DNA from: an uncultured Bacteroidales bacterium
GTDB lineage: Bacteria; Bacteroidota; Bacteroidia; Bacteroidales; UBA932
NCBI GenBank assembly: GCA_944326235.1
Contig: CALVDH010000010.1
Location: forward strand, 1-64,000
DNA length: 64,000 nt
Direction: 5' to 3'
Below are positions 1 through 11,350 of this stretch, one piece after another; positions within the stretch are counted from its first letter, which is position 1; the number at the start of each line of letters is the position of its first letter. A program made the position numbers and the translations under genes. The notes under the pieces were generated by a model, which was given only the letters and a program-made list of their open reading frames with translations, was not told the origin of the DNA and did no database searches.

Positions 1-1170
1 TCCGCATCGGCATCCTGGAACATCCACAACGAGTCCTGGATGAAGGGTGCCTCCAGCTGGCTGAACATGCTGAAACTCCGTGCCAGCTACGGTGTAAACG
101 GTAACAACTCCATCGGAGCCTATCAGGCCTTCGGCGTATATGCCTCCACAGCCTACAACGGCGGTACTGGTATGCTGCCCAGCCGTCCTGAGAACGCAAA
201 CCTCTCCTGGGAGAAGAACAAGACCTGGAACGTCGGACTAGACTTCGGCTTCCTGAACAACCGCCTGAGCGGTACCGTCGAGTTCTATCAGCGTAACACC
301 ACCGACATGCTGCTGAGCAAGAGGGTTCCCGCCACTTCCGGTTTCACCTCCAACTTCATGAACATCGGTGCGCTGCAGAACACCGGAGTCGAGGTACAGA
401 TCGAGGGCGAGGCCATCCGCACCAATGACTGGTTGTGGACCATCGGCGTAAACGTGGCATGGAACAAGTCCAAGGTTCTCGACCTCGGTGACAACGAGTT
501 CCTGTCCTACAGCGGAGACTCCCGTCTGAGGCACATCGTAGGCCGCCAGTTCTTCACATACTATCTGCTCGACTACTACGGAGTGAACCCCTCCAACGGT
601 GAGGCTCTCTGGGTAGCTGAGGACGGCTCCATCACCAACGACTACAGCAAGGCCCGCTACTACGAGGCCGGCTCCCCCGAGCCCAAGCTCTTCGGAGGCT
701 TCAACACTACCGTATCCTGGAAGGGTCTCAGCCTGAGCGCCTTCTTCGAGTACAAGTGGGGCAATAAGGTATATCTCCTTGAGAACCGCTACTATACATC
801 CGACGGTAACCAGATGGGTACCAACCAGTCCATCTACGCCCTCGACTACTGGAAGAAGCCCGGCGACACCGGTACCAACCCCCGTCCCGTCGCAGGACAG
901 GCCACCAACTCCTACAGCTTCGGTTCCGACCGCTGGCTCGAGGACGGCAGCTACATCCGTCTGAAGGACATCACCCTGTCCTACCAGCTCCCTCAGAGTG
1001 CTGTTGAGAAGATCAAGCTTCAGGGTCTGAAATTCTATGTTTCCGGACAGAACCTCTACACCTTCCACGATGTATCCTACTGGGATCCCGAGAGAGGAGT
1101 TGACGGTATCGGCGCCGGTATCTACCCCATGACCAAGACCATCGTCGGCGGTATTGAAGTCACTTTCTAA
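1..1170 (+). CDS. SusC/RagA-type TonB-dependent outer membrane receptor, C-terminal part
   Basis: The frame is open from the first base, so the gene starts left of the window and only about 389 C-terminal residues are seen. They are barrel strands with the usual SusC landmarks: LKLRASYGVNGNNSIG, a WNVGLDFGFLNNRLSG strand, YWDPERG near the end and a terminal aromatic strand (GGIEVTF). Such proteins form the outer-membrane channel that, with a SusD lid, imports glycans or peptides using TonB energy. susD follows 16 bp later. No glycoside hydrolase is nearby but a secreted protease is, so a peptide or protein ligand (as for RagAB) is an inference. Plug, TonB box and signal peptide are outside the window. 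Confidence 0.95.
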   Translation, partial: SASASWNIHNESWMKGASSWLNMLKLRASYGVNGNNSIGAYQAFGVYASTAYNGGTGMLPSRPENANLSWEKNKTWNVGLDFGFLNNRLSGTVEFYQRNTTDMLLSKRVPATSGFTSNFMNIGALQNTGVEVQIEGEAIRTNDWLWTIGVNVAWNKSKVLDLGDNEFLSYSGDSRLRHIVGRQFFTYYLLDYYGVNPSNGEALWVAEDGSITNDYSKARYYEAGSPEPKLFGGFNTTVSWKGLSLSAFFEYKWGNKVYLLENRYYTSDGNQMGTNQSIYALDYWKKPGDTGTNPRPVAGQATNSYSFGSDRWLEDGSYIRLKDITLSYQLPQSAVEKIKLQGLKFYVSGQNLYTFHDVSYWDPERGVDGIGAGIYPMTKTIVGGIEVTF

Positions 1171-1186
1171 ACGTTAAAATGACAGA

Positions 1187-2743
1187 ATGATGAAAAAGAT
1201 ATTGATTATAAGCGCAATACTTTCAGTGCTCGCACTCACGGGCTGCAAGGACTTCCTCGTACAGGAGCCCGTCACCTCGCAGAGCTCCGAGCAGTTGCTC
1301 TCTGACTATACCGGTCTGAACAACGCCGTGGCCGGAGCCTACTCTCCCCTGGCGTCCACCAGCTGGTACGGAGCCACCTACTTCACCCTCGACGCCGACA
1401 CCCGCGCCGGCATCGCCGCATGGCCCAAGCTCTCCGACTTCCAGTCAGGACGTATGGCCACAGGCTTTACCCTCAACTACAATGACAACTCCACCTCCGG
1501 TCTCTGGAGCTTCGGCTACTACATCATCTCGGCCGCCAACAACGTTATCGACCAGCTCGACGCCATCGGCGAGACCCTGATAAACTCCAACGTAAGCCAG
1601 CAGGACCTGGACAACCTGAGAGCAGAGTGTCTCTTCCTCAGGGCCCTGTCCCACTTCGACCTGCTCCGCATCTACTCCAGGAACGACCAGCCTGAGCTCG
1701 GAGTGCCCGTAATCCTGCACACCGACCATACATCCACCGAGCAGCCCGCCAGGAACACCGTCCGTGAGGTCTATGACCAGATTGAGAAGGACCTTTTCCA
1801 GGCCGACTCACTGATGGCCGAGGGCTACAGCCGCAGCGGTGTGGCAGATGCCAACGCAGTGGCCAACAAGTATGTCATCAAGGCCCTCGCAGCCAGGGTG
1901 TACCTCTATGACGCCACCTTCACCAAGGGACTGGGTGAGAACGCAGCTGCCAAGTATCAGGCAGCCGCCGACTACGCTACAGAGGTAATCGAGAGCGGCA
2001 AATATAAGATGTGGACAGCCGAGGAGTATCCCTCTGTATGGCACAATGACGTAGGCAGCGGCGAGATCATCTTCGAGGTATACGGCAAGGCCTCCAACGG
2101 CTATGACGGATACTGGGAGGCAGCCTGCCACATGACCAACCCCAACGGATACGCCGACATCTGCGCATCTCCTTTTATCTATGACTCCTATGAGGACGGT
2201 GACGTCCGCGGAACCAAGGGCGTCCGCCAGGGTGTGGGTCCCAACGATGACGGCTCTATGTTCGTAACAGACCCCGACGGGGCTTCAGGCGACTACTGGA
2301 CCATGAAGTATCCCGGCAAGGGCGACGGCAACGTGACCGGTACTCCCGACGTGAACAACTGCCCGATCATCCGTCTCTCCGAGATGTATCTCATCAGGGC
2401 CGAGGCCATCGTCAACGGAGCCACCAGCACCAGCACTGCTGACGCAGACCTCAACACCATCAGAAGCAACCGCGGCGCTTCCAGCGAAGAGGCTTCCGAG
2501 CAGGCTATCTGGAACGAGTACAAGCTGGAGTTCTGCTTCGAGGGCCAGTTCTGGTTCACCACAGCCCGTCTCGCTACCACCAACCACAGCTGGGCAGTCA
2601 TTGAGTATAACGCAGACGAAGTGGTAAGAAGGAACAACCACTCCATACTGGATGCCTCTTCCATCTACTGGGCACTTCCTCTGAGCCGCTCCGAGATGGA
2701 CGTGAACAAGAACCTGGTACAGATGCCCGGTTACGAAAGGTAA
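1187..2743 (+). CDS. SusD/RagB family nutrient-binding outer membrane lipoprotein
   Basis: A 518-residue surface lipoprotein expected to sit as a lid on the SusC barrel encoded just upstream. A lipoprotein signal ends in LALTGC (Cys about residue 20). The N-terminal TPR-like helical part includes the family stretch ECLFLRALSHFDLLRIYS (about 147-164). The C-terminal part has the typical PIIRLSEMYLIRAEA segment (about 394-408), followed by NTIRSNRG and ALPLSRSEMDVNKNLVQMPGYER at the end. Length is normal for the family. Two ATG codons are in tandem; the first is used here. It is the second gene of a susC-susD-lipoprotein-lipoprotein operon. Confidence 0.95.
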   Translation: MMKKILIISAILSVLALTGCKDFLVQEPVTSQSSEQLLSDYTGLNNAVAGAYSPLASTSWYGATYFTLDADTRAGIAAWPKLSDFQSGRMATGFTLNYNDNSTSGLWSFGYYIISAANNVIDQLDAIGETLINSNVSQQDLDNLRAECLFLRALSHFDLLRIYSRNDQPELGVPVILHTDHTSTEQPARNTVREVYDQIEKDLFQADSLMAEGYSRSGVADANAVANKYVIKALAARVYLYDATFTKGLGENAAAKYQAAADYATEVIESGKYKMWTAEEYPSVWHNDVGSGEIIFEVYGKASNGYDGYWEAACHMTNPNGYADICASPFIYDSYEDGDVRGTKGVRQGVGPNDDGSMFVTDPDGASGDYWTMKYPGKGDGNVTGTPDVNNCPIIRLSEMYLIRAEAIVNGATSTSTADADLNTIRSNRGASSEEASEQAIWNEYKLEFCFEGQFWFTTARLATTNHSWAVIEYNADEVVRRNNHSILDASSIYWALPLSRSEMDVNKNLVQMPGYER

Positions 2744-2766
2744 TCAACTAAAAAATGACAACGACA

Positions 2767-3621
2767 ATGAAAAAGACACTTTTATATACTAGCATTATCG
2801 TCCTGGGAGCTCTGGCTGCGGCATCCTGCAACCTGAACAACTATCCCGTGTTCGACGACAACGACGCCTTCGTGGCGTTCGGCTCGACCACGGCCCAGTT
2901 CACAGAGCCCGCTGAACCCACTATCGTGGAGGTCAACGTAACCCTCGCATCCGTGGCCGGCATAGCCACTAATGTCAGCTATGAGGTACTGGACAGCACT
3001 GCCAAGGCCGGCGTGGACTACGAGCTGGTCGACGAGACCGGAGTCCTGCGCTTTGACGCAGAGAACCGCACCTGCCCTATCCAGATCAGGCTTCTCAATC
3101 CCAATTACGGAGAATACACCGGCAACAAGGTGTTCTCTATCAGACTCACCAGCACCGGTTCTGTAAATCTCGGAGCCGAGAAAACCTGCCTGGTGACTAT
3201 CGCCGACGCCGACCATCCTCTGGCACCGATCCTCGGTACATATCAGATGGAGGGAACCTCTTACTTCAATGGTCCCGCTTCATGGAACCTGACTATCGAG
3301 CGCGACCCTGACGGAGACGTAACCATGGTATGGTTCGAGAACCTCATGCCCGGCGGATACGGCGGATTCTACGGAACCGTTACATCCGAGAACAATATGC
3401 CCGTTCAGATCGACATACCTATCGGACAGGTATCTACCGGTACTCTCTATGGTATGGACGCCAACGGTGAGTACTACTACACCGCCGGCAGCATGCCCGT
3501 AGCAGTCACCAACGGTGGCAACACCATCACCTTCACGGAACTCGGACCTGCCCTCAATGCAGAAGGAACTTCGTTCTACGAGATTATCCTCGGAGGATGC
3601 TTCGGTAACAAAGTCCAGTAA
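2767..3621 (+). CDS. Surface lipoprotein with Calx-beta-like domain
   Basis: A predicted lipoprotein of about 284 residues: the signal ends in LAAASC, and the next residues are Asn-Leu-Asn-Asn. Residues about 40-150 look like a Calx-beta fold, with the characteristic run of AKAGVDYELVDETGVLRF, a middle strand and a closing CLVTIADAD. The C-terminal half (from ILGTYQMEG) resembles the beta-rich tail of accessory proteins in SusCD loci. The start chosen gives a normal n-region (MKKTLLY); an in-frame ATG 12 bp upstream (2755) is possible. The gene follows susD by about 20 bp, so it probably encodes an accessory ligand-binding or surface protein of the same uptake complex. The ligand is unknown. 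Confidence 0.8.
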   Translation: MKKTLLYTSIIVLGALAAASCNLNNYPVFDDNDAFVAFGSTTAQFTEPAEPTIVEVNVTLASVAGIATNVSYEVLDSTAKAGVDYELVDETGVLRFDAENRTCPIQIRLLNPNYGEYTGNKVFSIRLTSTGSVNLGAEKTCLVTIADADHPLAPILGTYQMEGTSYFNGPASWNLTIERDPDGDVTMVWFENLMPGGYGGFYGTVTSENNMPVQIDIPIGQVSTGTLYGMDANGEYYYTAGSMPVAVTNGGNTITFTELGPALNAEGTSFYEIILGGCFGNKVQ

Positions 3622-3649
3622 TTAACGTTAACTGAAAAATTAAAAGGAA

Positions 3650-5314
3650 ATGAAAAAATATCTTTTGACAATATCAGCGATTCTGATGCTGCTGGTCACC
3701 GGCTGTGAGATGTTTCCTCCCGATGACTCTCAGACACAGCCTGTAACTGTGGAGAAACCTGAGATCAGCGGAGTGTCGGCTGACGACACATCCATGACGG
3801 CTACTATCACTCCTGTCGCAGGTACCGGTTTCTACTCCTACGCAGTGATAGCCGGTCCCCGTCAGACCCTCGATCCCTCCACACTGCTGGGCCTCGGATA
3901 CAGCAATGCCGTAATCAGCGGTATCGCCAACTACGCCGAGCAGCAGTCCCTGACCATCTCCACCGACGGTCTCAGCCGCAACGTGATGTACTACATCTAC
4001 GCTGTAGCAGCCAGCGAGCAGGGTGTTCCCTCCGAGATAGAGGTGGACAGCGTGTACACTTCCAACAGCCTGACTCCCAACATCACAGGCTCGTTCTCCA
4101 TTGACACAGTGGGCGTAGTCTTCGCAGTTCCCTTCACTGAGAACGTACAGCTCAGCGGCAACGGTAACGTGTACGTGTCCTACTACAAGGTCAACGACCT
4201 CGCTGACTCAGTAAACACCAAGAAGCAGGTGGTTCCCGCAGACTCTCTCAGTGTTGAGGGCAATGTTCTCTATGTGGCCGTACCTGACAAGACCCCCGGT
4301 CTGTACATCACCCTCTCATGGGATGCAGGTATCCTGGTCAACAGCGCCGGAACTCCCAACCCCGCATGGACCAATGACGCCTACGGCAAGCAGAATCTCA
4401 AGATGCGCGCTGGCAGGGAGGCATGGAACCTCGGCTACGAACTGGTTCTGGACGCCGATGGCGACACTACCTATTTTGCAGGTGACGAGACATTCCTCTT
4501 CTCGGATTGGACTACATTTACAGCTGTATTCACACCTGAGAAAGAAATCGCTTACGATAACGGAACTGTAAGAGTAACCTACACCAGCGGCAACGGAGAC
4601 GTACTCAGTTATGACAACCAGTATTTCACTCTGAATGCAGACGGAAATGTAGTCGTTGCTCTTGACAGGGCTCCTTCCTACGGCGATGTGATTTCTTTCG
4701 CATTCCCCGCCGGACTGTTCCAGGATGTGTACGGCAACCCCAACGCAGCCTTTACCACCGAGCCTATCTATAACTACGCCTTCGATTATAAGGTGGAGGA
4801 CATAGAAGGTGTATACGAGGGAATAGGTCTGTCCTACTTCGACAACAATGCATATTATCTCAATTTTGACGACCCTATGAACGTCAATATTGAGATTGAG
4901 GTTGTAGAGGATGTTGACCTTGGAGAGGATTTCGACAACTTCAAAGCTAACGTAGTTGTCAAGAACCTGATGTTCACAGGCTCAGAGGTATACGGATATT
5001 TCGACACAACTGCCGGTACTATATCATTCCCTATTGGACAGTACATAGCCTCTAATGCTGACGGTTCCCAGAATTACTATTTTACAAGTGACCATTCTCC
5101 CGTAATTTGGAACATGCCGTCAAAGGGTAGTGTTGTATCACAGGATCTTTGGGGCTACCATGTGTATGATGCAGCCGGAAATGCTCTTGGATACTATGAT
5201 GCATTCTCAGTCACCCAGCTGACATTGCTCCAGGGAGGCGCACAGACCGCAAAGACTTCCGCCGCCCCTGTCCGCAAGCACGACCTCACAATCTCAGAAC
5301 TGCATACCCTGTAG
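3650..5314 (+). CDS. Surface lipoprotein, beta-rich, last gene of the first SusCD operon
   Basis: A 554-residue predicted lipoprotein with its lipobox at LLVTGC (Cys about 19), then an acidic linker and a fibronectin/Ig-like module (about 37-145). The middle holds further beta-sandwich-like segments, with DNGTVRVTYTSGNG and a 'DVYGNPNAAFT' type strand as in bacterial Ig-like (SusE/F-like or big-type) repeats. The tail (about 400-554) has no domain I recognise. The position, 28 bp after the Calx-beta lipoprotein gene and just before a terminator, makes it the last member of the uptake operon. A role in binding ligand at the surface is inferred from context only. Confidence 0.75.
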   Translation: MKKYLLTISAILMLLVTGCEMFPPDDSQTQPVTVEKPEISGVSADDTSMTATITPVAGTGFYSYAVIAGPRQTLDPSTLLGLGYSNAVISGIANYAEQQSLTISTDGLSRNVMYYIYAVAASEQGVPSEIEVDSVYTSNSLTPNITGSFSIDTVGVVFAVPFTENVQLSGNGNVYVSYYKVNDLADSVNTKKQVVPADSLSVEGNVLYVAVPDKTPGLYITLSWDAGILVNSAGTPNPAWTNDAYGKQNLKMRAGREAWNLGYELVLDADGDTTYFAGDETFLFSDWTTFTAVFTPEKEIAYDNGTVRVTYTSGNGDVLSYDNQYFTLNADGNVVVALDRAPSYGDVISFAFPAGLFQDVYGNPNAAFTTEPIYNYAFDYKVEDIEGVYEGIGLSYFDNNAYYLNFDDPMNVNIEIEVVEDVDLGEDFDNFKANVVVKNLMFTGSEVYGYFDTTAGTISFPIGQYIASNADGSQNYYFTSDHSPVIWNMPSKGSVVSQDLWGYHVYDAAGNALGYYDAFSVTQLTLLQGGAQTAKTSAAPVRKHDLTISELHTL

Positions 5315-5334
5315 TCCTGACCTAATAATCCAAA

Positions 5335-5367
5335 GGCTGCCCCGGCCCGTCTGAGGCAGCCTTTTTT
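5335..5367 (+). terminator. Rho-independent terminator after the first SusCD operon
   Basis: The 7-bp stem GGCTGCC/GGCAGCC (5335-5341 with 5355-5361) has a 13-nt loop and is followed by six T. It lies 20 bp after the stop of the last lipoprotein gene and 20 bp before the next start. Confidence 0.85.
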
Positions 5368-5387
5368 ATTATCTTAATAAAGAATTT

Positions 5388-6077
5388 ATGAAAACTAGAT
5401 TACTGACCCTTATCGCGGCGCTGCTGCTCGCCTCGGCCTCATGGCTGGGAGCGCAGCCCTACACGACGACCTGGCCTTACCTGTACTCCGACTTCCAGGA
5501 CGGGGTAATCTACATGACGGGCGGCCAGAAGATATACCACAAGCTGAACGTCCACCTGATGAAGGGACGCCTGCACTACCTGGACAACGACGTGGTGAAG
5601 GAGGCCTTCGCCGGCGATATCTTCTACGCTGAGATAGGCCCGGACTCCGACAAGTTCATGGTCGTGAACGGCGACATGATGAAGGTGGTGGCCGAGCAGC
5701 CCGGGGGCTTCGTGGCCGACCACATCACCGGTGACTTTGAGGCCCTCCTCACCGGCACCGGCGCCTACGGCATGCAGGCCAACACGGAGGCCATCCAGTC
5801 CTACTCCTCGCTGAACATTCAGGGTGCCGTGAACGTCAACCACATGCTGCTCCTCCAGGAGAAGCAGTCCGGCCAGGAGTTCGACCTCAAGCACCAGCTC
5901 TACATAGTAACCTCGGGCAAGGTCTGCCGCGCCGTCCGCAGGGACGTGGAGGCGCTGCTGGACAAGACTCAGAAGGCCCAGTTCAAGTCATACCTCAAGG
6001 AACACAAGGTGAAGTGGAAGGATCCACAGAGCCTGCTCCAGGTCGTGACGTTCCTGGACGAAGTCCTGCCCGATTAA
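5388..6077 (+). CDS. Secreted protein of unknown function
   Basis: I do not recognise this 229-residue protein. It has a clear cleavable signal peptide (hydrophobic residues 5-20, likely cut near SWLGA-QP). The mature part starts with aromatic residues (YTTTWPYLYSDF) followed by 'GVIYMTGGQKIYHKLNVHLMKGRLHYL', which reads like beta strands. The C-terminal 60 residues are charged and helical (AVRRDVEALLDKTQKAQFKSYLKEHKVKW). It is expected in the periplasm or on the surface. It starts just after a terminator and sits 22 bp before the protease gene, so the two may be co-transcribed. Function cannot be assigned from sequence. Confidence 0.75.
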   Translation: MKTRLLTLIAALLLASASWLGAQPYTTTWPYLYSDFQDGVIYMTGGQKIYHKLNVHLMKGRLHYLDNDVVKEAFAGDIFYAEIGPDSDKFMVVNGDMMKVVAEQPGGFVADHITGDFEALLTGTGAYGMQANTEAIQSYSSLNIQGAVNVNHMLLLQEKQSGQEFDLKHQLYIVTSGKVCRAVRRDVEALLDKTQKAQFKSYLKEHKVKWKDPQSLLQVVTFLDEVLPD

Positions 6078-6099
6078 TCCCATACATCAACACACCCAC

Positions 6100-8796
<2,697 letters not shown>

Positions 8797-8824
8797 AAAC
8801 ACAGGCATATACCCCATCTCACCG

Positions 8825-8858
8825 ACGGCGGGCCCTGCTAAGGCCCGCCGTATTTTTT
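8825..8858 (+). terminator. Rho-independent terminator after the S8 protease gene
   Basis: A perfect 10-bp GC-rich stem (8825-8834 with 8842-8851, ACGGCGGGCC) with a 7-nt loop is followed by TATTTTTT. It insulates the downstream promoter at 8880 from read-through. Confidence 0.9.
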
Positions 8859-8879
8859 ACAAAAACTTGCTGAATGCGC

Positions 8880-8909
8880 TTTGTTTTCTAATATTTTTAC
8901 GTATTTTCG
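8880..8909 (+). promoter_or_regulatory. Fixed promoter in front of the invertible SusC/SusD operon
   Basis: A TTTG -33 element (8880-8883) is followed, 18 bp later, by TATTTTCG (8902-8909), one mismatch from the Bacteroidales -7 consensus TAnnTTTG. The AT-rich stretch contrasts with its GC-rich surroundings. A transcript would start near 8915 and give a leader of about 80 nt to the ATG at 8997. The promoter lies outside the inverted repeats, so it would stay in place when the segment flips. Confidence 0.6.
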
Positions 8910-8996
8910 TACGCTTAATTGCAAAGTATAACATAAATTCACATTTTTTATAACACATTTTCAACCTACATTAACCACTCTAAAAGAACCACTTCA

Positions 8997-9098
8997 ATGA
9001 AAAAAATCAGACTTCTTCTGACCGGTCTGTTATCCGCGCTAACTGTCTCGCTATACGCGCAGGAAGTGCTGAGAATTAATACTCCAGTGATTCTTTAA
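8997..9098 (+). CDS. Orphan SusC signal-peptide start (5' exon-like stub of the invertible susC)
   Basis: The frame of 33 codons begins MKKIRLLLTGLLSALTVSLY and continues AQEV before running into unrelated sequence and a stop. The first 22 residues are a normal SusC signal peptide ending in an AXA-like site. The codons from TTA-TCC-GCG onward match, in the same frame, the start of the susC coding region on the opposite strand at 15,838. The stub therefore supplies the start codon and signal peptide only when the segment 9029-15839 is inverted. In the present orientation it would give only a short dead peptide. Confidence 0.85.
   Translation: MKKIRLLLTGLLSALTVSLYAQEVLRINTPVIL
9029..9064 (+). 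repeat. Left inverted repeat of the invertible segment
   Basis: The 36 bases pair with 15804-15839 read in reverse complement. There are 24 identical bases (GTTATCCGCGCTAACTGTCT plus CGCT), two mismatches, then 10 identical bases (ACGCGCAGGA), making 34 of 36. The match stops at both ends (T/A outside, A/C inside). It lies within codons 11-23 of the signal-peptide stub. Confidence 0.93.
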
Positions 9099-10380
9099 TT
9101 TCCACAGGGCCTTCCCATGTTCCAGTGAGGCTGTACTGGCCCTCCATCTGGAGGTTGAACTCAAAGGAGAAAGTATCCTCTCCTGTCTGACTGACGTCAA
9201 CTGTTCCTCCGGAGATGAATCCATATGTTTCTGAATAAGTTTCAGGATCTTCTATTATCAGAATTGAACCAGATTTTGTGAATAACATATCCATAAAGAA
9301 AGTTGCGTTTCCAAACTCTATAGTACCGGGCTCAAGTGTTCCGGTAACCATGTATCTGCCGGGAATCATCGCTCCATCAGTGTTTGCAGCCATGAAAGAC
9401 AGGGAAAGAGTAGTGTTGCCCTGGACAAAGTCTATGGCAAGATTACCTCCGTCCTCAAAACCGGTGTACCGCGCTTCTATAGATTCGGGAGTCAACGTCA
9501 TATCTTCGGTGACAGCGGAATAATTTCCATCGGGGCGAACCCAATCATCAGAAGGACTGTAATTTTTAAATGACTGAGGGCCATTGTAAACTACATGATG
9601 TGTCTCGCCTTCGATGGTGACTGTCAGTTCAAAATTCCAGTTGTCTCCGTCCTTGGTCACGACAAGTGTTCCTTCTTCAAAATCGTACGAAGTTCCGAGA
9701 CCCGAGAAATCGGTTTGCTTGAAACAACTGAGAGTAGTAAATGTTCCGTTTTCTTTTTTACTCTCCAGGTCAAATGTATAAGTTCCTTCTTGAACGAGAG
9801 CATTGGCTCCGTCCTCTGAAGTAGGCGCATAGAGATCAATAAGGTAATAGTTGCCTTCAGCCTCCATCATAACTTCGTCTATGAATCCTTTGTCAGACAG
9901 ATAAAAATAGTAATTTGCTGCGCCTGTTTTCTTTAGGTCGCCATAGTAGTACCCAGTGAAGACAGTAGCCGGGAACTCATGGTCATAAGCACTCTCGAAC
10001 CCTTCCTGAGCCACCACGACAGTCTCCTTGATGTAGTCGTACTGAATGGTGAGGGTGGTTTCGCGGGGCTGCTGGCCCTCGTTGGAGGCTACGTTGAAGG
10101 TAATCTTGCCCTCGGTGGCGAGGTCGATGTCGGTGATCCAGTCGATGCCCTCGGCTGCGGTTACCTGCATGGAAACACCTTCTACGGGATTCTTGAGGGT
10201 GTAGGTAATCTCACAGGGGCCGCCGGCTATGGCTACGTTGAGGGTGTCGGCCTCAGGAGAGGTGATGGTGAGTTCGGGGTTGCCGGTCTCCTCTTTCTCG
10301 GGCTTGTTGCAGGATGCGAGCATGAACACCGATGCCAGGGAAGCGGCAATCAGGGACAATTTGATAAAACTGCTTTTCAT
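9076..10380 (-). CDS. BACON-domain surface lipoprotein
   Basis: A 434-residue lipoprotein with a signal ending in FMLASC (Cys about 24). Residues about 38-130 form a BACON-type all-beta domain, recognisable from ITFNVASNEGQQPRETTLTI and the closing VVVAQEG. BACON domains occur in extracellular proteins of Bacteroidales and are thought to bind carbohydrate or mucin. The remaining 300 residues are repeated beta-rich segments (GYYYGDLKKTGAANYYFYLSD, TGFEDGGNLAIDF) that I cannot assign. It is the last gene of the invertible operon. In the ON orientation its stop would lie near 15,792, about 55 bp before the terminator. Confidence 0.85.
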   Translation of the reverse strand: MKSSFIKLSLIAASLASVFMLASCNKPEKEETGNPELTITSPEADTLNVAIAGGPCEITYTLKNPVEGVSMQVTAAEGIDWITDIDLATEGKITFNVASNEGQQPRETTLTIQYDYIKETVVVAQEGFESAYDHEFPATVFTGYYYGDLKKTGAANYYFYLSDKGFIDEVMMEAEGNYYLIDLYAPTSEDGANALVQEGTYTFDLESKKENGTFTTLSCFKQTDFSGLGTSYDFEEGTLVVTKDGDNWNFELTVTIEGETHHVVYNGPQSFKNYSPSDDWVRPDGNYSAVTEDMTLTPESIEARYTGFEDGGNLAIDFVQGNTTLSLSFMAANTDGAMIPGRYMVTGTLEPGTIEFGNATFFMDMLFTKSGSILIIEDPETYSETYGFISGGTVDVSQTGEDTFSFEFNLQMEGQYSLTGTWEGPVEIKESLEY

Positions 10381-10443
10381 GATGCTTTTGGTTTAATAAT
10401 TGGTTTGTAATAGTGTGTGTATGTAATATGTTTCTTTCAGTTA

Positions 10444-11328
10444 CTACATTCTTACCGCCACGTCTCCTTCGGCTATGAAGGAGTAGGCCGATACGCTGGA
10501 GCCGCTGACTTCTCCTGCCCAGAATCCATTACGGAAGATTATGCCTTCGTCAGTGAATTCCAGTATGGGCTCTCCGTTCTCAATCAGTCCCCCGGGACAG
10601 ATACCTACTGTCACGACACCGCCGGCGACAGGGGGAATCACCAGATTCTCCTGGTCAGTGGGGATGGTCATCGTATTGAGCTCCAGGATACCGTAAAGAC
10701 TGCGGCGGGTGGTGTTGGCTCCCTCGAGGTTGATGAACCAGTATTTGTTCGGGTCGCTCTCGTCGGGCAGGATGGTGAAGGTGTAGGGATCCGCGGTGCT
10801 GCCGTCAGCCAGGATGAACGAGGGGTCGATGGCGTACTGTCCCTCGATCTGGACCTTGTCGGGCTGAATCAGAGTTACGGTCGTAGAGGCATTGGCCCCG
10901 ACATATTCTCCCGAGAGGGCAAATGTCAGGCTGATGCTCAGGTAGTCCCTGTATCCGGGAATCTTGACCTCCAGAATCCCTTCGGGAAGGTTGTCCCCGT
11001 CCTCCGCCTCATCGTAGGCTCCGATGTATATCTCGTTGGAGGTTATGAGGATATGCTTGTTCTCCTCTACCGGTATCAGACTTCCGTCAGAGGCGGTTAT
11101 CTCGCCTGAGATGAATCTGACTACGGCCAGGGAGGATGTGGCGGACTGCTCCGTCATGCGGATGGGGATGTTGAGGTACTCGCTGGCCAGGTCAGCGGTG
11201 TCCAGGGTGCTGACGAACTCCACCGGAGTGCTGCCGGTGTGGACCGTGAAGTCCCGCTCGTAGGTGCTGCAGGCCCCCGCAAAGAGGGAGGCGGCAGCCA
11301 GTATGATGATTTTATCGGTTATTTTCAT
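10444..11328 (-). CDS. SusCD-associated lipoprotein (DUF4843-like)
   Basis: A 294-residue predicted lipoprotein: the lipobox is FAGACS and the mature protein starts STYERDFTVHTG. The first half reads like the N-terminal domain of DUF4843-type proteins found after susD genes (pattern VEFVSTLDTADLASEYLNIPIRM, then a central LSISLTFALSGEYVG). The second half has a conserved-looking NKYWFINLEGANTTRRSLYGIL block. It sits between susD (22 bp) and the BACON gene (63 bp) in the invertible operon. A role as an accessory surface protein of the importer is inferred from position. The family assignment is tentative. Confidence 0.75.
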   Translation of the reverse strand: MKITDKIIILAAASLFAGACSTYERDFTVHTGSTPVEFVSTLDTADLASEYLNIPIRMTEQSATSSLAVVRFISGEITASDGSLIPVEENKHILITSNEIYIGAYDEAEDGDNLPEGILEVKIPGYRDYLSISLTFALSGEYVGANASTTVTLIQPDKVQIEGQYAIDPSFILADGSTADPYTFTILPDESDPNKYWFINLEGANTTRRSLYGILELNTMTIPTDQENLVIPPVAGGVVTVGICPGGLIENGEPILEFTDEGIIFRNGFWAGEVSGSSVSAYSFIAEGDVAVRM

Positions 11329-11350
11329 TGTCCTTTTCCTGAAAAAATGA